This document shows, piece after piece, positions 9,115-18,506 of a DNA stretch of 64,000 nucleotides (position 1 is its first letter; each line of letters starts with the position of its first letter). Both the position numbers and the translations under genes were made by a program. This DNA is from Bradyrhizobium sp. 170 (lineage in GTDB: Bacteria > Pseudomonadota > Alphaproteobacteria > Rhizobiales > Xanthobacteraceae), in the NCBI RefSeq assembly GCF_023101085.1, contig NZ_CP064703.1:6014001-6078000 (forward strand), written 5' to 3'. Under the pieces are notes generated by a model, which saw only the letters and a list, made by a program, of their open reading frames with translations, searched no databases and was not told where the DNA came from.

Positions 9115-10014
9115 ATGGATGTCGAAAGCCGCCTGAAGACCGCCCTCGATGAATCAAGGCTCCTGATCCTCGGAGCCCAGGTGCTGTTCGGATTCCAGTT
9201 CGAGGCTGTTTTTCAGGAACGCTTTCCCGATGTCTCCGACACCGCCCGGCATATGCATGGTGCGGGGCTCGTACTGATGCTGATCAGCATCAGTCTGCTG
9301 ATAGCCCCCTCGCTGTTTCACCAGATCATTTTCGCCGGAGACAGCCGGCCAGGGGCGATCGCAACGGCGACGAGGCTGGCAGGCATCAGCCTGCTGCCCC
9401 TGACCATCGGATTGGGCATCTCGGCCTTCGTGGCCCTCGAACACGTTTTCGGCCGCAGCTTTGCTATCGCTGCCGGCTCGTCATTTACCGCCATCGGACT
9501 AGCGCTGCTGTATGGGCTCGGCTTCGCGCTGAGACGGGATCGGAAGAACCAGATGCAGGAAACGTCAAGCAAGACCTCACTGAAATCCAAGATCGAGCAA
9601 ATGCTGACGGAGGCCCGGGTTATCATCCCGGGCGGCCAGGCGCTTCTCGGATTTCAACTGATCGCCACGTTGACGAAGGCGTTCAACGAGCTGCCCGATC
9701 TGTTCAAATATATTCATTGTGCCGCGCTATGTGCGGTGGCACTGGCCGTCATCCTTCTGATGACGCCGGCCGCGCTTCACCGCCTTGGCTTTCAGGGCGA
9801 AGACGATCCGGAATTTTTCGACATCGGCTCTCGCCTTGTGATCGCGGCCTCGATACCCTTGGCCATTGGTATCTCCGGCGACGTCGCGGTGGTGTTTTTC
9901 AAGACGACCGGAGACACGGTCATTGCCTTTAGCGCTGGTTCGATCGCGCTGCTCGCGTTGCTCGCATTCTGGCTGGCCTATCCACTCTGGTACCGCGTTC
10001 GCCATGCGGCGTGA
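9115..10014 (+). CDS. Tandem-duplicated DUF6328-like membrane protein
   Basis: An integral membrane protein of about 299 residues made of two homologous halves joined near residue 150. Half one has ILGAQVLFGFQFEAVFQERFP with a later APSLFHQI. Half two has IIPGGQALLGFQLIATLTKAFNELP with a later TPAALHRL. Each half carries four hydrophobic segments in the same order, so eight TM helices are expected. Single-copy relatives (DUF6328) are about 150 residues. The linker (RRDRKNQMQETSSKTSLKSK) is basic and polar. Start choice is uncertain: GTG 9103, ATG 9109 and ATG 9115 are in frame, and AGGTGGAG with six-base spacing favours 9115. Function unknown. Confidence 0.8.
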   Translation: MDVESRLKTALDESRLLILGAQVLFGFQFEAVFQERFPDVSDTARHMHGAGLVLMLISISLLIAPSLFHQIIFAGDSRPGAIATATRLAGISLLPLTIGLGISAFVALEHVFGRSFAIAAGSSFTAIGLALLYGLGFALRRDRKNQMQETSSKTSLKSKIEQMLTEARVIIPGGQALLGFQLIATLTKAFNELPDLFKYIHCAALCAVALAVILLMTPAALHRLGFQGEDDPEFFDIGSRLVIAASIPLAIGISGDVAVVFFKTTGDTVIAFSAGSIALLALLAFWLAYPLWYRVRHAA

Positions 10015-10200
10015 CGAAGCGCCCGCTGCAAGCGCGTTGATGCAAGAAGTTCATTCGCAGGAACGTACAAATCCGCCTTGCCGGCGGAACATGAAACCGG
10101 AACTGAAACCTCACATCCGTTTGAAATGACGGGATCACGGTATCGGAACGGTCGCTATCGCTGTTCGTTGGCCCCTGCGTCACTACAACGGAGGCAACTT

Positions 10201-10551
10201 ATGAACTTGAAGCTCCTGACAGCAGCGGCTGTTCTTTCCACTGCGGTCGCAGCGCCTGCACTGGCGCAGGATCCTCACGGACGGTCGGATGCCATCCGTC
10301 AACCGCAAACCCAGGAACGCGTCTATCACCGGCACAGCGGATTCTGGCCGGGTGAAGTAGCCGCGGGCGTGGTCGGCGGCGCGATCGGAGCGGCCGGCGC
10401 TATCGCCACCGCTCCGTTCCGGAACGACGTCTACGCGTATAATGACGGCTACTATGGACGCCGCTACTACGGCGGCTACAACAGCGGTTTCGTCTGTCAC
10501 CCCGGAACGATGTTCTGGGGTGAGGACGGTCGACGTCATATCTGTCAGTAA
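10201..10551 (+). CDS. Small secreted Gly/Tyr-rich protein
   Basis: A 116-residue exported protein. The signal peptide is MNLKLLTAAAVLSTAVAAPALA. A glycine-rich hydrophobic stretch follows (VAAGVVGGAIGAAGAIA), then a Tyr/Gly-rich segment (YNDGYYGRRYYGGYNSG), and a C-terminal CHPGTMFWGEDGRRHIC. The last block resembles the C-terminus of the small secreted protein at 29306. A strong ribosome site (GGAGG) sits eight bases before the ATG. The frame opens earlier, but that part lacks coding character. Function unknown; probably an envelope protein. Confidence 0.8.
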   Translation: MNLKLLTAAAVLSTAVAAPALAQDPHGRSDAIRQPQTQERVYHRHSGFWPGEVAAGVVGGAIGAAGAIATAPFRNDVYAYNDGYYGRRYYGGYNSGFVCHPGTMFWGEDGRRHICQ

Positions 10552-10574
10552 CGAGAGCGTATGCGTGACCTAAC

Positions 10575-10605
10575 AGAGAGGCGGCTTACAGCCGCCTCTC
10601 TTCTT
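10575..10605 (+). terminator. Intrinsic terminator after the Gly/Tyr-rich protein
   Basis: A perfect 11-base GC-rich stem (10575-10585 with 10591-10601) closes a five-base TTACA loop and is followed by a T-rich tail (TCTTG). It lies 24 bases after the stop of the upstream gene. Confidence 0.75.
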
Positions 10606-10629
10606 GTCTGCTGGGATCCGCATCTACAG

Positions 10630-10938
10630 TCAGGTAACTGACGGCGCGCGCTTGGGGACAGCCTCCCCCTTCTTTGCCTTTTTTCCCGGTGGGTCGCCGC
10701 CGCGATCCACCCTGCTCACCCGCTGGGCGCGCTCCTTGTCCCGCGGCTGCTCTTGTCCACGCTCGTCGCGGACGATGCCTTGGTCATGGCGATCATCGTC
10801 ATGACGCTCCCCGCTCGATCCCGGGTCCGTCGCCTGACGTTGCTGCTCCTTGGCTTCCTTCACCAGTAGCTCGTCGCCGAGCATCTGCCCGATGATCTGT
10901 TTGGTTTGGGCTTCGGCCTTCTGTTGGAACTTGCTCAT
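10630..10938 (-). CDS. Small hydrophilic CsbD-like hypothetical protein
   Basis: A 102-residue highly charged protein. The first 30 residues (starting MSKFQQKAEAQTKQIIGQM) resemble the N-terminus of CsbD-type stress proteins in spacing (K-x-I-x-G-x-M, then KEAKEQ). The rest is a disordered tail rich in D, E, R, K and G. The start follows GGGAG with eight-base spacing. An upstream in-frame ATG at 10992 lacks a ribosome site. The family link is weak. Confidence 0.6.
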   Translation of the reverse strand: MSKFQQKAEAQTKQIIGQMLGDELLVKEAKEQQRQATDPGSSGERHDDDRHDQGIVRDERGQEQPRDKERAQRVSRVDRGGDPPGKKAKKGEAVPKRAPSVT

Positions 10939-11143
10939 GGCTGGGTCTCCCTCACAATGAGAACGGCGCGAGGGCTCCGATGTTTCCTCCAATTAGTCCA
11001 AACCTTTGACCGAGCGCAGCTTCTTGTGCCTGATCCCCGCTCTTGAGGCCGGTTCCACACAATGTAACAATCCTGTCGCAGAGCAAAACTAAACGGGAGC
11101 GACGGCGGATCGCCGGAACCGCTGCTTGCTGGGGGAGAACCTG

Positions 11144-12994
11144 ATGCGCCGCACAATCGTATTGCTGTTCGCCGGTCTGATCGCACTAGCCGCAAGCTCA
11201 GCGTCTGCCCAAAACGCCAACCCGCGCAACCTGATCCTGTTCGTGCCGGACGGCCTGCGCGGGCGCATCGTGACGCCGCAGACCGCGCCCGCGATGGCCG
11301 AGGTGCGCGACAAGGGCGTCAATTTCAAGAACTCGCATTCGCTGTTTCCGACCTTCACCATGGCGAACGGCTCGGCGATGGCCAGCGGCCATTACCTCGG
11401 CGATACCGGCACCTTCAGCAACACGATCTACACCGGCCGCCCCATCGCCCACTCCAACAACACCGTGACGCCGTTCCTCGAAGTCAATCCCGTTCTTCTC
11501 GAGGTCGACGAGCATTTCGGCGGCGACTACATGAACGAAGAGACGCTTTTGAAGATGGCGCGCGAGAAGGGTTACAGCACCGCCGCCATCGGCAAGCACG
11601 GCCCCACCTTCATCTTTGACCATACCGACAAGGTCGGCACGGCCGGGCTGCATTCGATCATCATCGACGACGCCACCGGCGGCAAGAACGGCGTTGCGCT
11701 GTCGGATGAAATGAAGGAGGCGCTGACCAAGGCCAACCTGCCGCTGGCGACGCCCCCGCGCGGCGAGAACAGCAAGGCCGGCGACGCCAAGACGCCGGGC
11801 ACGACGAGCGCCAATGTCGCCCAGCAAGCCTACATTGCCGACGTCGCCTCCAAGGTCGTGCTGCCGATGTTCAAGGCGCGCAACAAGCCGTTCGTACTGG
11901 TGTTCTGGTCGCGCGATCCCGACGGCAGCCAGCACAATACCGGCGACAGCCTCAACACCATCACGCCCGGCATCAACGGACCGACCTCGATGGCCGGCAT
12001 CAAGAACGCGGACGACAATCTTGCCCAGCTTCGCAAGGCGCTGGACGAGCTGGGGCTTGCCGCAAACACCAATATCATCGTCTCCTCCGACCACGGTTTC
12101 TCGACGATCTCGAAGGAGAGCAAGACCAGCCCGGCGGCGAAGATCTCCTTCGAAGGCACGCCGAAGGATTTCCTGCCGATGGGCTTCGTTGCCATCGATC
12201 TGGCGAAGGCGCTGAACCTGCCGCTGTTCGACCCCAACGACAAGAATGCGCGCGTCGCCGACAACGCCCATCCGCGGGCCGGCAACGGCTTGATCGGAAA
12301 GGATCCCGCAAAGCCGGATGTGGTGGTTGCGACCAATGGCGGATCGGACCTGATCTATATTCCCAGCAAGGAACGCAAGCTCGCGGACCGCACCATCAAG
12401 GCGCTGCTGGAACAGGATTACGTCAGCGGCCTCTTTGTCGATGACGAGTTGGGGAATTTTCCGGGCACGTTGCCGATGTCGCAGCTCGGCCTCAAGGGCA
12501 AGGCGGTCGTGCCGCACCCGTCGATCGTGGTCAACTTCCGCTCATGGTCGTCGGGTTGCGACGAGCCGACCAACTGCTCGGTGCAGATTGCCGACACCGT
12601 GCTGCGGCAAGGCCAGGGCATGCATGGCAGCTTCAGCCGCGGGGATACCATGAACTTCATGGCGGCGATCGGACCCGACTTCAAATCGGGCTATGTCGAT
12701 CCCCTCCCCGTCAGCAATGCCGACGTCGGCGCCACCGCGGCCAAGCTCCTGGGGCTCACGCAAAAAGCCAAGGGCAAGTTGATCGGCCGCGTCATGACCG
12801 AAGCCATGCCCAACGGCGCCACGCCGAAAGCCTATGCCGGCACCGTGGCGTCAAAACCGTCAGCGAACGGGCTGCGCACCGTGCTCAACTTCCAGCGCGT
12901 CGGCTCGCAACGTTATTTCGATGCTGCGGGCTTCCCCGGCCGCACGCTCGGGCTGGAAGCGGAAGGTGGCAAACAGAAAACGGCGGGGAAGTAA
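11144..12994 (+). CDS. Secreted alkaline-phosphatase-superfamily enzyme
   Basis: A 616-residue exported hydrolase (signal peptide MRRTIVLLFAGLIALAASSASA). It has the metal and nucleophile landmarks of the type I phosphodiesterase / alkaline phosphatase fold: FVPDGLRG (first metal Asp), the nucleophile region LFPTFTMANGSAM, FWSRDPDGSQHN (Asp/His metal ligands), SSDHGFS (Asp-His) and GMHGSFSR (third His). Substrate is unknown; phosphodiester or phosphonate esters are possible. GGGGGAG lies six bases before the ATG. A TTG at 11126 is an unlikely earlier start. Confidence 0.88.
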   Translation: MRRTIVLLFAGLIALAASSASAQNANPRNLILFVPDGLRGRIVTPQTAPAMAEVRDKGVNFKNSHSLFPTFTMANGSAMASGHYLGDTGTFSNTIYTGRPIAHSNNTVTPFLEVNPVLLEVDEHFGGDYMNEETLLKMAREKGYSTAAIGKHGPTFIFDHTDKVGTAGLHSIIIDDATGGKNGVALSDEMKEALTKANLPLATPPRGENSKAGDAKTPGTTSANVAQQAYIADVASKVVLPMFKARNKPFVLVFWSRDPDGSQHNTGDSLNTITPGINGPTSMAGIKNADDNLAQLRKALDELGLAANTNIIVSSDHGFSTISKESKTSPAAKISFEGTPKDFLPMGFVAIDLAKALNLPLFDPNDKNARVADNAHPRAGNGLIGKDPAKPDVVVATNGGSDLIYIPSKERKLADRTIKALLEQDYVSGLFVDDELGNFPGTLPMSQLGLKGKAVVPHPSIVVNFRSWSSGCDEPTNCSVQIADTVLRQGQGMHGSFSRGDTMNFMAAIGPDFKSGYVDPLPVSNADVGATAAKLLGLTQKAKGKLIGRVMTEAMPNGATPKAYAGTVASKPSANGLRTVLNFQRVGSQRYFDAAGFPGRTLGLEAEGGKQKTAGK

Positions 12995-13006
12995 TCGCTG
13001 CAGAAT

Positions 13007-13163
13007 GTAGGGTGGGCAAAGCCAACGGATCGCGCGAATGCGCGCCCGGCGACGAGCGCAACTGCGCTCGCACAGTGATGACAGGCTCCGCGTGCCCACC
13101 GATGAGGATGACGCTCTTCGACAGATGGTGGGCACGGCGCAAGCGCGCCTTTGCCCACCCTAC
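13007..13163. repeat. Palindromic intergenic repeat, GTAGGGTGGG family (long copy)
   Basis: The ends are GTAGGGTGGGCAAAG and its inverted partner CTTTGCCCACCCTAC variant; GTGCCCACC and GGTGGGCAC form an inner pair. This copy has about 65 extra bases in the middle compared with the copies at 17421 and 24275. It fills the gap between convergent genes. Confidence 0.8.
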
Positions 13164-13167
13164 GCGT

Positions 13168-14067
13168 CTATCCCTTGCCGCTGACGCAGTTGTGCTTGCG
13201 ATATTCGGCCGGCGTGATGTTCATGTACCGGCGAAAGACCCGGTTGAGATGGCTTTGATCGGAAAAGCCGCTTAAGAGAGCGATTTCCTTGAGTGCCAGG
13301 CGATCTTTGCGCAGATGCTGGCACGCACGTTCCACCTTGCGTTTCAAGACGTAGGCATGCGGCCGGGTTGCGTAATGCGATTGGAATTTGCGCGCAAACT
13401 GAACCGGCGTGCAGTTGCATATATTGGCCAATTCCTCGAGCGTGATGTTCCGGAAGATGTTGTGTTCGATGTAGTCCTCGATCAGCCGTGCATGGGCCGG
13501 CCTGAAACGTCCCTGCGAGCGCGGCAACTTGAACTGGACGGAGGCGTATTTTCGCAGGATGTGCACGCTGGCCTGAAGCGCCAGCGCATCATAACAGAGC
13601 CGCCCACCCGGACCTCCAGCGGCCACCTCCTGAATCATTTGCTCGCTGATCCAGGCCAGTACCGGATCTTCCGCGCGCACCAAGTCATGGAGTTCAACCC
13701 GCTCCGCGTCGCGGTCGAAAGCCTCGCTTGCCGTCTTCATCATGAGCGCGGGCGAGACATAGAAATGCGACACTTCGATATCGTGTCGCCAGACCCAGTT
13801 CGAAGGCTCCGCGCGCGTTAGCAATGTCGTCACGCCGCGGCCAACGTGATCTTGCTTCCATTTGCCGGTTACGCGGCGGTTCATGGATGTCGCGCCTTCC
13901 CGATAATTGACGATCAGGAAATTCTCCGACGGGGGCACCGAGATGTCGGATGGGGCGTAGCGGAACACCCGCATTCGAAACTCCGGCATTCCCGTCGCCA
14001 CGCTATCCAGCTTGAGGTCGCCACCGGCATATTGCGGGAGCTCCTCCACGGTGATCAACCGGCCCAT
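13168..14067 (-). CDS. AraC-family transcriptional regulator
   Basis: A 299-residue regulator. The N-terminal two thirds form a putative sensing domain. The C-terminal 100 residues have two helix-turn-helix units: ITLEELANICNCTPVQFARKF and LALKEIALLSGFSDQSHLNRVF, followed by the usual RRYMNITPAEYRK. GGGAGGTG precedes the ATG at 14067. It is transcribed away from the Baeyer-Villiger monooxygenase gene 357 bases off, so it is the likely local regulator of the monooxygenase-esterase pair. This job is inferred from position. Confidence 0.88.
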   Translation of the reverse strand: MGRLITVEELPQYAGGDLKLDSVATGMPEFRMRVFRYAPSDISVPPSENFLIVNYREGATSMNRRVTGKWKQDHVGRGVTTLLTRAEPSNWVWRHDIEVSHFYVSPALMMKTASEAFDRDAERVELHDLVRAEDPVLAWISEQMIQEVAAGGPGGRLCYDALALQASVHILRKYASVQFKLPRSQGRFRPAHARLIEDYIEHNIFRNITLEELANICNCTPVQFARKFQSHYATRPHAYVLKRKVERACQHLRKDRLALKEIALLSGFSDQSHLNRVFRRYMNITPAEYRKHNCVSGKG

Positions 14068-14424
14068 CGCGCACCTCCCGCGTCTGGAATTCCTGGGGCG
14101 GTTGACCGCTCTATATTCTCTGGCCAGACGGCAGCCGGCGAGCATAAGGCCGTTTCGCAATTTGCCAAGGGCCAATGCGGAACGCAGCGCGACGCCGCCA
14201 TTTTCGTTCAAAAGAATGCGCAATTCATCCAAGCCGGGAATGCCGGACGGCGTCTAGCTTCCCCATCCGACACGGCTAACAGCACCGGCAAGCCAGAAGA
14301 GACGCGGGAGCGAGCGTCCAGCCGCCTGTTCTGCCGTGAACGACACCACGATGTGCGCGCCGTCCGTCTCGCGACGGACGAGCGAAGTCGCATGTCTTCA
14401 AACAAACGCCAAATGGAGGGAAGC
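14068..14424. promoter_or_regulatory. Divergent control region (AraC / monooxygenase)
   Basis: This 357-base gap separates the AraC regulator from the monooxygenase operon and should hold both promoters and AraC-binding half sites. I could not identify a convincing direct repeat by eye. No protein-like frame with a ribosome site is present; the long frame crossing it is an extension of the monooxygenase frame. Confidence 0.4.
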
Positions 14425-16074
14425 ATGACCCAAGCAGCAACAGCGAACGGGAGAGGCAACGGGGCGCAGAAGACGGCGAGCTTCGATGCCGTGGTCGTCG
14501 GAGCCGGTGTCGCCGGGCTTTATCAATTGTATCGCCTGCGCGAGCAGGGATTGAACGTGCGAGTGATCGACGCCGCATCCGGCGTCGGTGGCACGTGGTA
14601 TTGGAATCGCTACCCTGGCGCGCGTTTCGATTCCGAAGCCTATATCTATCAGTACCTCTTCTCCGAACAGCTCTACAAAGGATGGAGCTGGAGCGAGAAA
14701 TTCCCCGGCCAGCCCGAAATCGAGCGCTGGCTGAATTACGTCGCCGACCGGCTCGACCTTCGCAAGGATATTCAGTTCAATACGACCGTCGAGCGCGCGC
14801 ATTTCGACGAGGCGGCGAAGCGTTGGACGGTCTTGACCGACAAGGGCGATACGATCCACGCCCAGTTCCTGGTCACCTGCTGCGGCATGCTCTCCGCACC
14901 GCTGACATCGAGGTTTCCGGGACAAGAGACGTTCAGGGGTCAGCTATTCCATACGGCGCGCTGGCCAAAGGAAGGCGTCGACCTTGCCGGCAAGCGCGTC
15001 GGCGTGGTGGGCAACGGGGCGACCGGCATTCAGGTCATCCAGACGATCGCCGCCGACGCGGGTCATCTCAAGGTCTTCATCCGCACGCCGCAATACATCA
15101 TCCCGATGAAAAATCCAAAATACACTGCCGCTGATGTCGATGCCTACAAGGCGAAGTTTCAGTTCTTCACCAAGCAGCTGCCGAGCACGTTCACGGGCTT
15201 CGAGTATGATTTCGAATATGCCTGGGCCGATCTCACGCCCGATCGGCGCCGCGAGGTGCTGGAAGACTGCTGGAACGACGGTTCGCTGAAGCTATGGCTC
15301 GCCTCCTTCGGCGAGATGTTTTTCGACGAGGCGGTCAACCGGGAAATATCTGAATTCGTGCGCGAGAAGATGCGCGAGCGGCTCCAGGATCCGAAGCTGT
15401 GCGAACTGCTGATTCCGGCCGCGACCGACTACGGCTTCGGGACGCACCGCGTGCCGCTGGAACAGAACTTCCTGGAAACGTTCCATCGTCCCAATGTCGA
15501 AATCGTCAGCGTCAAGAGCAATCCGATCGAGCGCGTGACCCCTGATGGGGTGCAGACGGCGGACGGGACGGTCCACCGGCTCGATGTCATCATTCTGGCA
15601 ACCGGGTTCGACGCCGGAACAGGTGCGCTGACGCGCATCGACATTCGCGGCCGCGACGGAAGGGCATTGAAGGACGATTGGAGCGCGGATATCCGCACCA
15701 CCATGGGCCTGCAGATTCATGGCTATCCGAACCTGTTCACGACAGCTGTGCCGCTCGCTCCGTCGGCCGCCCTGTGCAACATGACAACCTGCCTCCAGAA
15801 GCAGGTCGAGTGGATCGACAACTGCATCAAGTACATGCGCAGCAGGAATCTGGAAGTCATCGAGCCGACAAAGGATGCGGAAGACCAATGGGTGGCGCAT
15901 CACGACGAGACCGCCAATGCGACACTCATCGCCAGGACTAACTCCTGGTATCTCGGCTCGAATGTCGAAGGCAAGCCGCGCCGGGTGCTGTCCTACACCG
16001 GCGGTGTAGGCACCTATCACGGCAAATGCGACGAGGTCGCCGCAAGCGGCTACCGCGGCTTCGCCATGCAGTGA
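14425..16074 (+). CDS. Baeyer-Villiger flavin monooxygenase
   Basis: A 549-residue FAD/NADPH monooxygenase. The N-terminal Rossmann motif is [15 protein letters not shown], followed by [19 protein letters not shown], typical of cyclohexanone/phenylacetone-type enzymes. The Baeyer-Villiger fingerprint F-x-G-x-x-x-H-T-x-x-W-P is present as [12 protein letters not shown] (about 170-181). The second nucleotide motif is VGNGATGIQ. It should insert oxygen next to a ketone carbonyl to give an ester or lactone. GGAGGG precedes the ATG by four bases. The esterase 130 bases downstream fits hydrolysis of the product. Substrate unknown. Confidence 0.92.
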   Translation: MTQAATANGRGNGAQKTASFDAVVVGAGVAGLYQLYRLREQGLNVRVIDAASGVGGTWYWNRYPGARFDSEAYIYQYLFSEQLYKGWSWSEKFPGQPEIERWLNYVADRLDLRKDIQFNTTVERAHFDEAAKRWTVLTDKGDTIHAQFLVTCCGMLSAPLTSRFPGQETFRGQLFHTARWPKEGVDLAGKRVGVVGNGATGIQVIQTIAADAGHLKVFIRTPQYIIPMKNPKYTAADVDAYKAKFQFFTKQLPSTFTGFEYDFEYAWADLTPDRRREVLEDCWNDGSLKLWLASFGEMFFDEAVNREISEFVREKMRERLQDPKLCELLIPAATDYGFGTHRVPLEQNFLETFHRPNVEIVSVKSNPIERVTPDGVQTADGTVHRLDVIILATGFDAGTGALTRIDIRGRDGRALKDDWSADIRTTMGLQIHGYPNLFTTAVPLAPSAALCNMTTCLQKQVEWIDNCIKYMRSRNLEVIEPTKDAEDQWVAHHDETANATLIARTNSWYLGSNVEGKPRRVLSYTGGVGTYHGKCDEVAASGYRGFAMQ

Positions 16075-16204
16075 GCGCGGCGCCACCAAGCCTCGTGCCA
16101 ACTATCCTGTCGCGCGACCGCTGCGGTCGCGTGCGGCCGGACGCACGCTCCAGGCGGCGCCAGATAGCAATCGAAAGCATTCATCACATAATGGGAGGAA
16201 AACA

Positions 16205-17398
16205 ATGAGTACCGGTTTCAATGCGTCGGCAAACGCCGTTCTCGATGGGTTCGTTGCGTCAAACCCGCGCGTCCCCGGCGTGGTCGCGATGGTCACAGAC
16301 CGTCATCGCAATATCTACGAAGGCGCGGCCGGCAAGCGTCGTCTCGATCAGGCCGCCGAAATGACGACGGACAGCGCTTTCGCCATCTTCTCGACGACCA
16401 AAGCGATCACCGGCACGGCGATCCTGCAGCTCGTCGAACAGGGCAAGCTCGATCTCGATGCGCCTGCCAAGGTCTACGCCCCCGACATCGGCAAGCTGCA
16501 GGTGATCGAGGGCTTCGACGCCAAGGGCGAACCGAAATTACGCCCCCCGAAGCGCGATGTGACCACGCGCATGCTGATGGTTCACACCGCCGGCTTTGGT
16601 TACGATTTCTTCAGTCATACCTATAATCGACTGGCGCAGGAGAAGGGTCAGCCCAGCGTCATCACGTCTTCCAAGGCATCGCTGATGACCCCGCTTCTGT
16701 TTGATCCGGGTGACAAATGGGAATACGGAACCAATATCGACTGGTGCGGCCAGATCGTCGAGGCCATCACCGGAAAGCGGCTCGGCGAGGTGTTCAAGAC
16801 GCGCATTTTCGACCCCCTTGGAATGAATGACACGAGCTTCGACCTCACGGATGCGATGCGCAGCAAGCTCGCCGGGGTTCATGCAAGAGGCCCCGATGGC
16901 TCGCTCACGCCGATGGACTTCGAGCTTCCCGCCAATCCTGAAGTTCACATGGGCGGCCATGGCCTTTACGCCACCGTCGGCGATTACATGCGCTTCATCC
17001 GCATGTGGCTCAACGATGGTGTGGGCGACAATGGCCGCGTGCTGAAGCCTGAGACCGTGCGCATGGCGGCGCAGAACCACCTGGGCGACACGAAGGTGAC
17101 GGCGCTTCCGGGAGTCATTCCCTCGCTGTCCAATGACGCGGAGTTCTTCCCGGGCCAGTCGAAGTCCTGGGCGCTGACGTTCATGATCAACGACGAACAG
17201 GCCCCGACGGGACGTCCGGCCGGTGCTCTCGGTTGGGCCGGCCTCGCCAATCTCTTCTACTGGATCGACCGGGCGAACGGGTTCGGTGGATTCTGGGCCA
17301 CACAAATTCTGCCGTTCGGCGATCCGGCTTCGTTCGTCGGCTACATGAACTTCGAAACGGCGTTCTACGACAGCCTGAAGCTGCGAAAGGCAGGCTGA
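16205..17398 (+). CDS. Serine hydrolase, family VIII-like esterase (beta-lactamase fold)
   Basis: A 397-residue cytosolic enzyme of the class C beta-lactamase/family VIII esterase fold. The nucleophile motif S-x-x-K is STTK near residues 63-66. The second-motif Tyr is near 174 in WEYGTN. A later GWAGLAN and GGFWATQ block marks the C-terminal half. There is no signal peptide, which favours an intracellular esterase over a beta-lactamase. GGGAGG lies six bases before the ATG. It follows the Baeyer-Villiger monooxygenase, so it probably hydrolyses the ester made by that enzyme. Confidence 0.88.
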   Translation: MSTGFNASANAVLDGFVASNPRVPGVVAMVTDRHRNIYEGAAGKRRLDQAAEMTTDSAFAIFSTTKAITGTAILQLVEQGKLDLDAPAKVYAPDIGKLQVIEGFDAKGEPKLRPPKRDVTTRMLMVHTAGFGYDFFSHTYNRLAQEKGQPSVITSSKASLMTPLLFDPGDKWEYGTNIDWCGQIVEAITGKRLGEVFKTRIFDPLGMNDTSFDLTDAMRSKLAGVHARGPDGSLTPMDFELPANPEVHMGGHGLYATVGDYMRFIRMWLNDGVGDNGRVLKPETVRMAAQNHLGDTKVTALPGVIPSLSNDAEFFPGQSKSWALTFMINDEQAPTGRPAGALGWAGLANLFYWIDRANGFGGFWATQILPFGDPASFVGYMNFETAFYDSLKLRKAG

Positions 17399-17420
17399 AG
17401 TTCGTTCAGCTTGAAGTTTC

Positions 17421-17513
17421 GTAGGGTGGGCAAAGCGTAGCGTGCCCACCATTCGGGATGACGCTCTTCGAGAGGTGGTGGGCACGGCGCAAGCGCGCCT
17501 TTGCCCACCCTAC
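17421..17513. repeat. Palindromic intergenic repeat, GTAGGGTGGG family
   Basis: GTAGGGTGGGCAAAGCG at the left pairs with CGCCTTTGCCCACCCTAC at the right. Inner arms CGTGCCCACC and GGTGGGCACG surround a short variable centre. It matches the copies at 13007 and 24275. Confidence 0.85.
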
Positions 17514-17547
17514 GAAGTTGCCCCAAAACGCACCGAAACAAAAAAAA

Positions 17548-17569
17548 CGGCGGGGAAATAACCCCGCCG
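17548..17569 (-). terminator. Intrinsic terminator for the minus-strand small-ORF cluster
   Basis: A perfect eight-base stem of CGGCGGGG/CCCCGCCG with a six-base loop. Read on the minus strand it is followed by seven T. It sits 12 bases after the stop of the 59-residue ORF. A near-identical hairpin ends the gene at 22533. Confidence 0.85.
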
Positions 17570-17580
17570 CATGTATCTGA

Positions 17581-17760
17581 CTATCCGATGAGCCAAAGCC
17601 CCTTGTGGATGTCGAATTTCACCAAACCTTCGTCGCGCATTTTCAGAAGCAGCGATTGGCAAGCTTCTTCATTCGGAAGATTGGCACGCCGCATGAGTTG
17701 ATAGGCTTTGAGCGGCTTCTCGCGAAGCGCATTCAGGATATTCTCGCGATCTTTCAGCAT
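17581..17760 (-). CDS. 59-residue winged-helix-like small protein
   Basis: The protein begins MLKDRENILNALREKPLKAYQ and ends DEGLVKFDIHKGLWLIG. The order (helix, KPLKAYQLMRRANL helix, LPNEEACQSLLLKMRDEGLV recognition-like helix, short beta wing) fits a minimal winged helix-turn-helix DNA-binding domain. AGGA sits seven bases before the ATG. It is the last gene of a run of small minus-strand ORFs and is followed at once by a strong terminator. A role as a small repressor is inference. Confidence 0.65.
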   Translation of the reverse strand: MLKDRENILNALREKPLKAYQLMRRANLPNEEACQSLLLKMRDEGLVKFDIHKGLWLIG

Positions 17761-17819
17761 AACTGGTCCTGCAATCCAAAACTGGCGTTGATGATGAACG
17801 GCTTAGGCCAATGAACTAC

Positions 17820-18053
17820 TCAGGCCACGAGTTTGATCTGGCCGTCTTCAAAGTTTCCCGCCGCAAGCGCGTCGCGTGCCATCTTTTCGATAACAGACCA
17901 ATTTGCGAGAAGATATTTTTGCGCCAGCGCCTTCGTCGGCAGCTCGGTTTGCAGAATGCAGCGCTGCCGCGCATTCCCGTTCGCGATCAGAAAGGATACC
18001 GCTTGTGGCCCCTCGATGATCTCTTGCTCGGTGGGCTTGGCCGCAATCCGCAT
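17820..18053 (-). CDS. 77-residue hypothetical protein
   Basis: A small soluble protein with no recognised domain. Readable parts are IIEGPQAVSFLIANGNARQR and a helical C-terminal half (LAQKYLLANWSVIEKMARDALAAGNFED). AAGGGA precedes the ATG by seven bases. It lies 59 bases upstream of the winged-helix-like ORF in the same orientation and may share its transcript and terminator. Confidence 0.6.
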   Translation of the reverse strand: MRIAAKPTEQEIIEGPQAVSFLIANGNARQRCILQTELPTKALAQKYLLANWSVIEKMARDALAAGNFEDGQIKLVA

Positions 18054-18174
18054 CCGCTATTCCCTTTTGAATTCTTGATCAAGGCAGCACTGTCGGGTCG
18101 ACATCACTGCCGCGACTTATGTTCGTTTCCGGCTGGTAGGCAATCAATCCAATACGGTTGATCGAGGGCGCCAA

Positions 18175-18321
18175 TCAGGCCTGGTCGTCCTCGACCTTCG
18201 AGCCTCTCGGCTTGGGGTCCGGGCTCGGTTGCGTGTTGCGGACAGCTTCGGCCAGCATCAGACGCAACTCGTCCTTTGTCATCGGTGGTTGCCGCGTGGT
18301 CGATGATTTCCATTGTGCCAT
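18175..18321 (-). CDS. 48-residue hypothetical protein
   Basis: A short frame starting MAQWKSSTTRQPP, then a helical MTKDELRLMLAEAVRN and an acidic/basic tail ending KVEDDQA. An internal ATG at 18282 would give a 35-residue product. No clear ribosome site precedes either start. Codon use and helix pattern look protein-like, and the frame is in series with the two small ORFs downstream. Confidence 0.4.
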   Translation of the reverse strand: MAQWKSSTTRQPPMTKDELRLMLAEAVRNTQPSPDPKPRGSKVEDDQA

Positions 18322-18506
18322 GTGAGCTTATATAGGGTGCCCGAGCGAGAATTAAAGCCCCGGAACCTCAACTCCAGGAACCTGGCGCGCGGCTCATTAG
18401 TCCAGTTGGGCGCTTGAATCACGTCCAAACGGATATCTTCAACGGACAAAGCCGAACAACCGTCCCTTTCCGAGACCGCGCAACGCGGGTTCGTCATACG
18501 AGCGGG

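Noticed and set aside
11198..12517. 439-codon minus-strand frame opposite the phosphatase-superfamily gene
   Set aside because: No family features; the plus-strand protein has a signal peptide and metal motifs.
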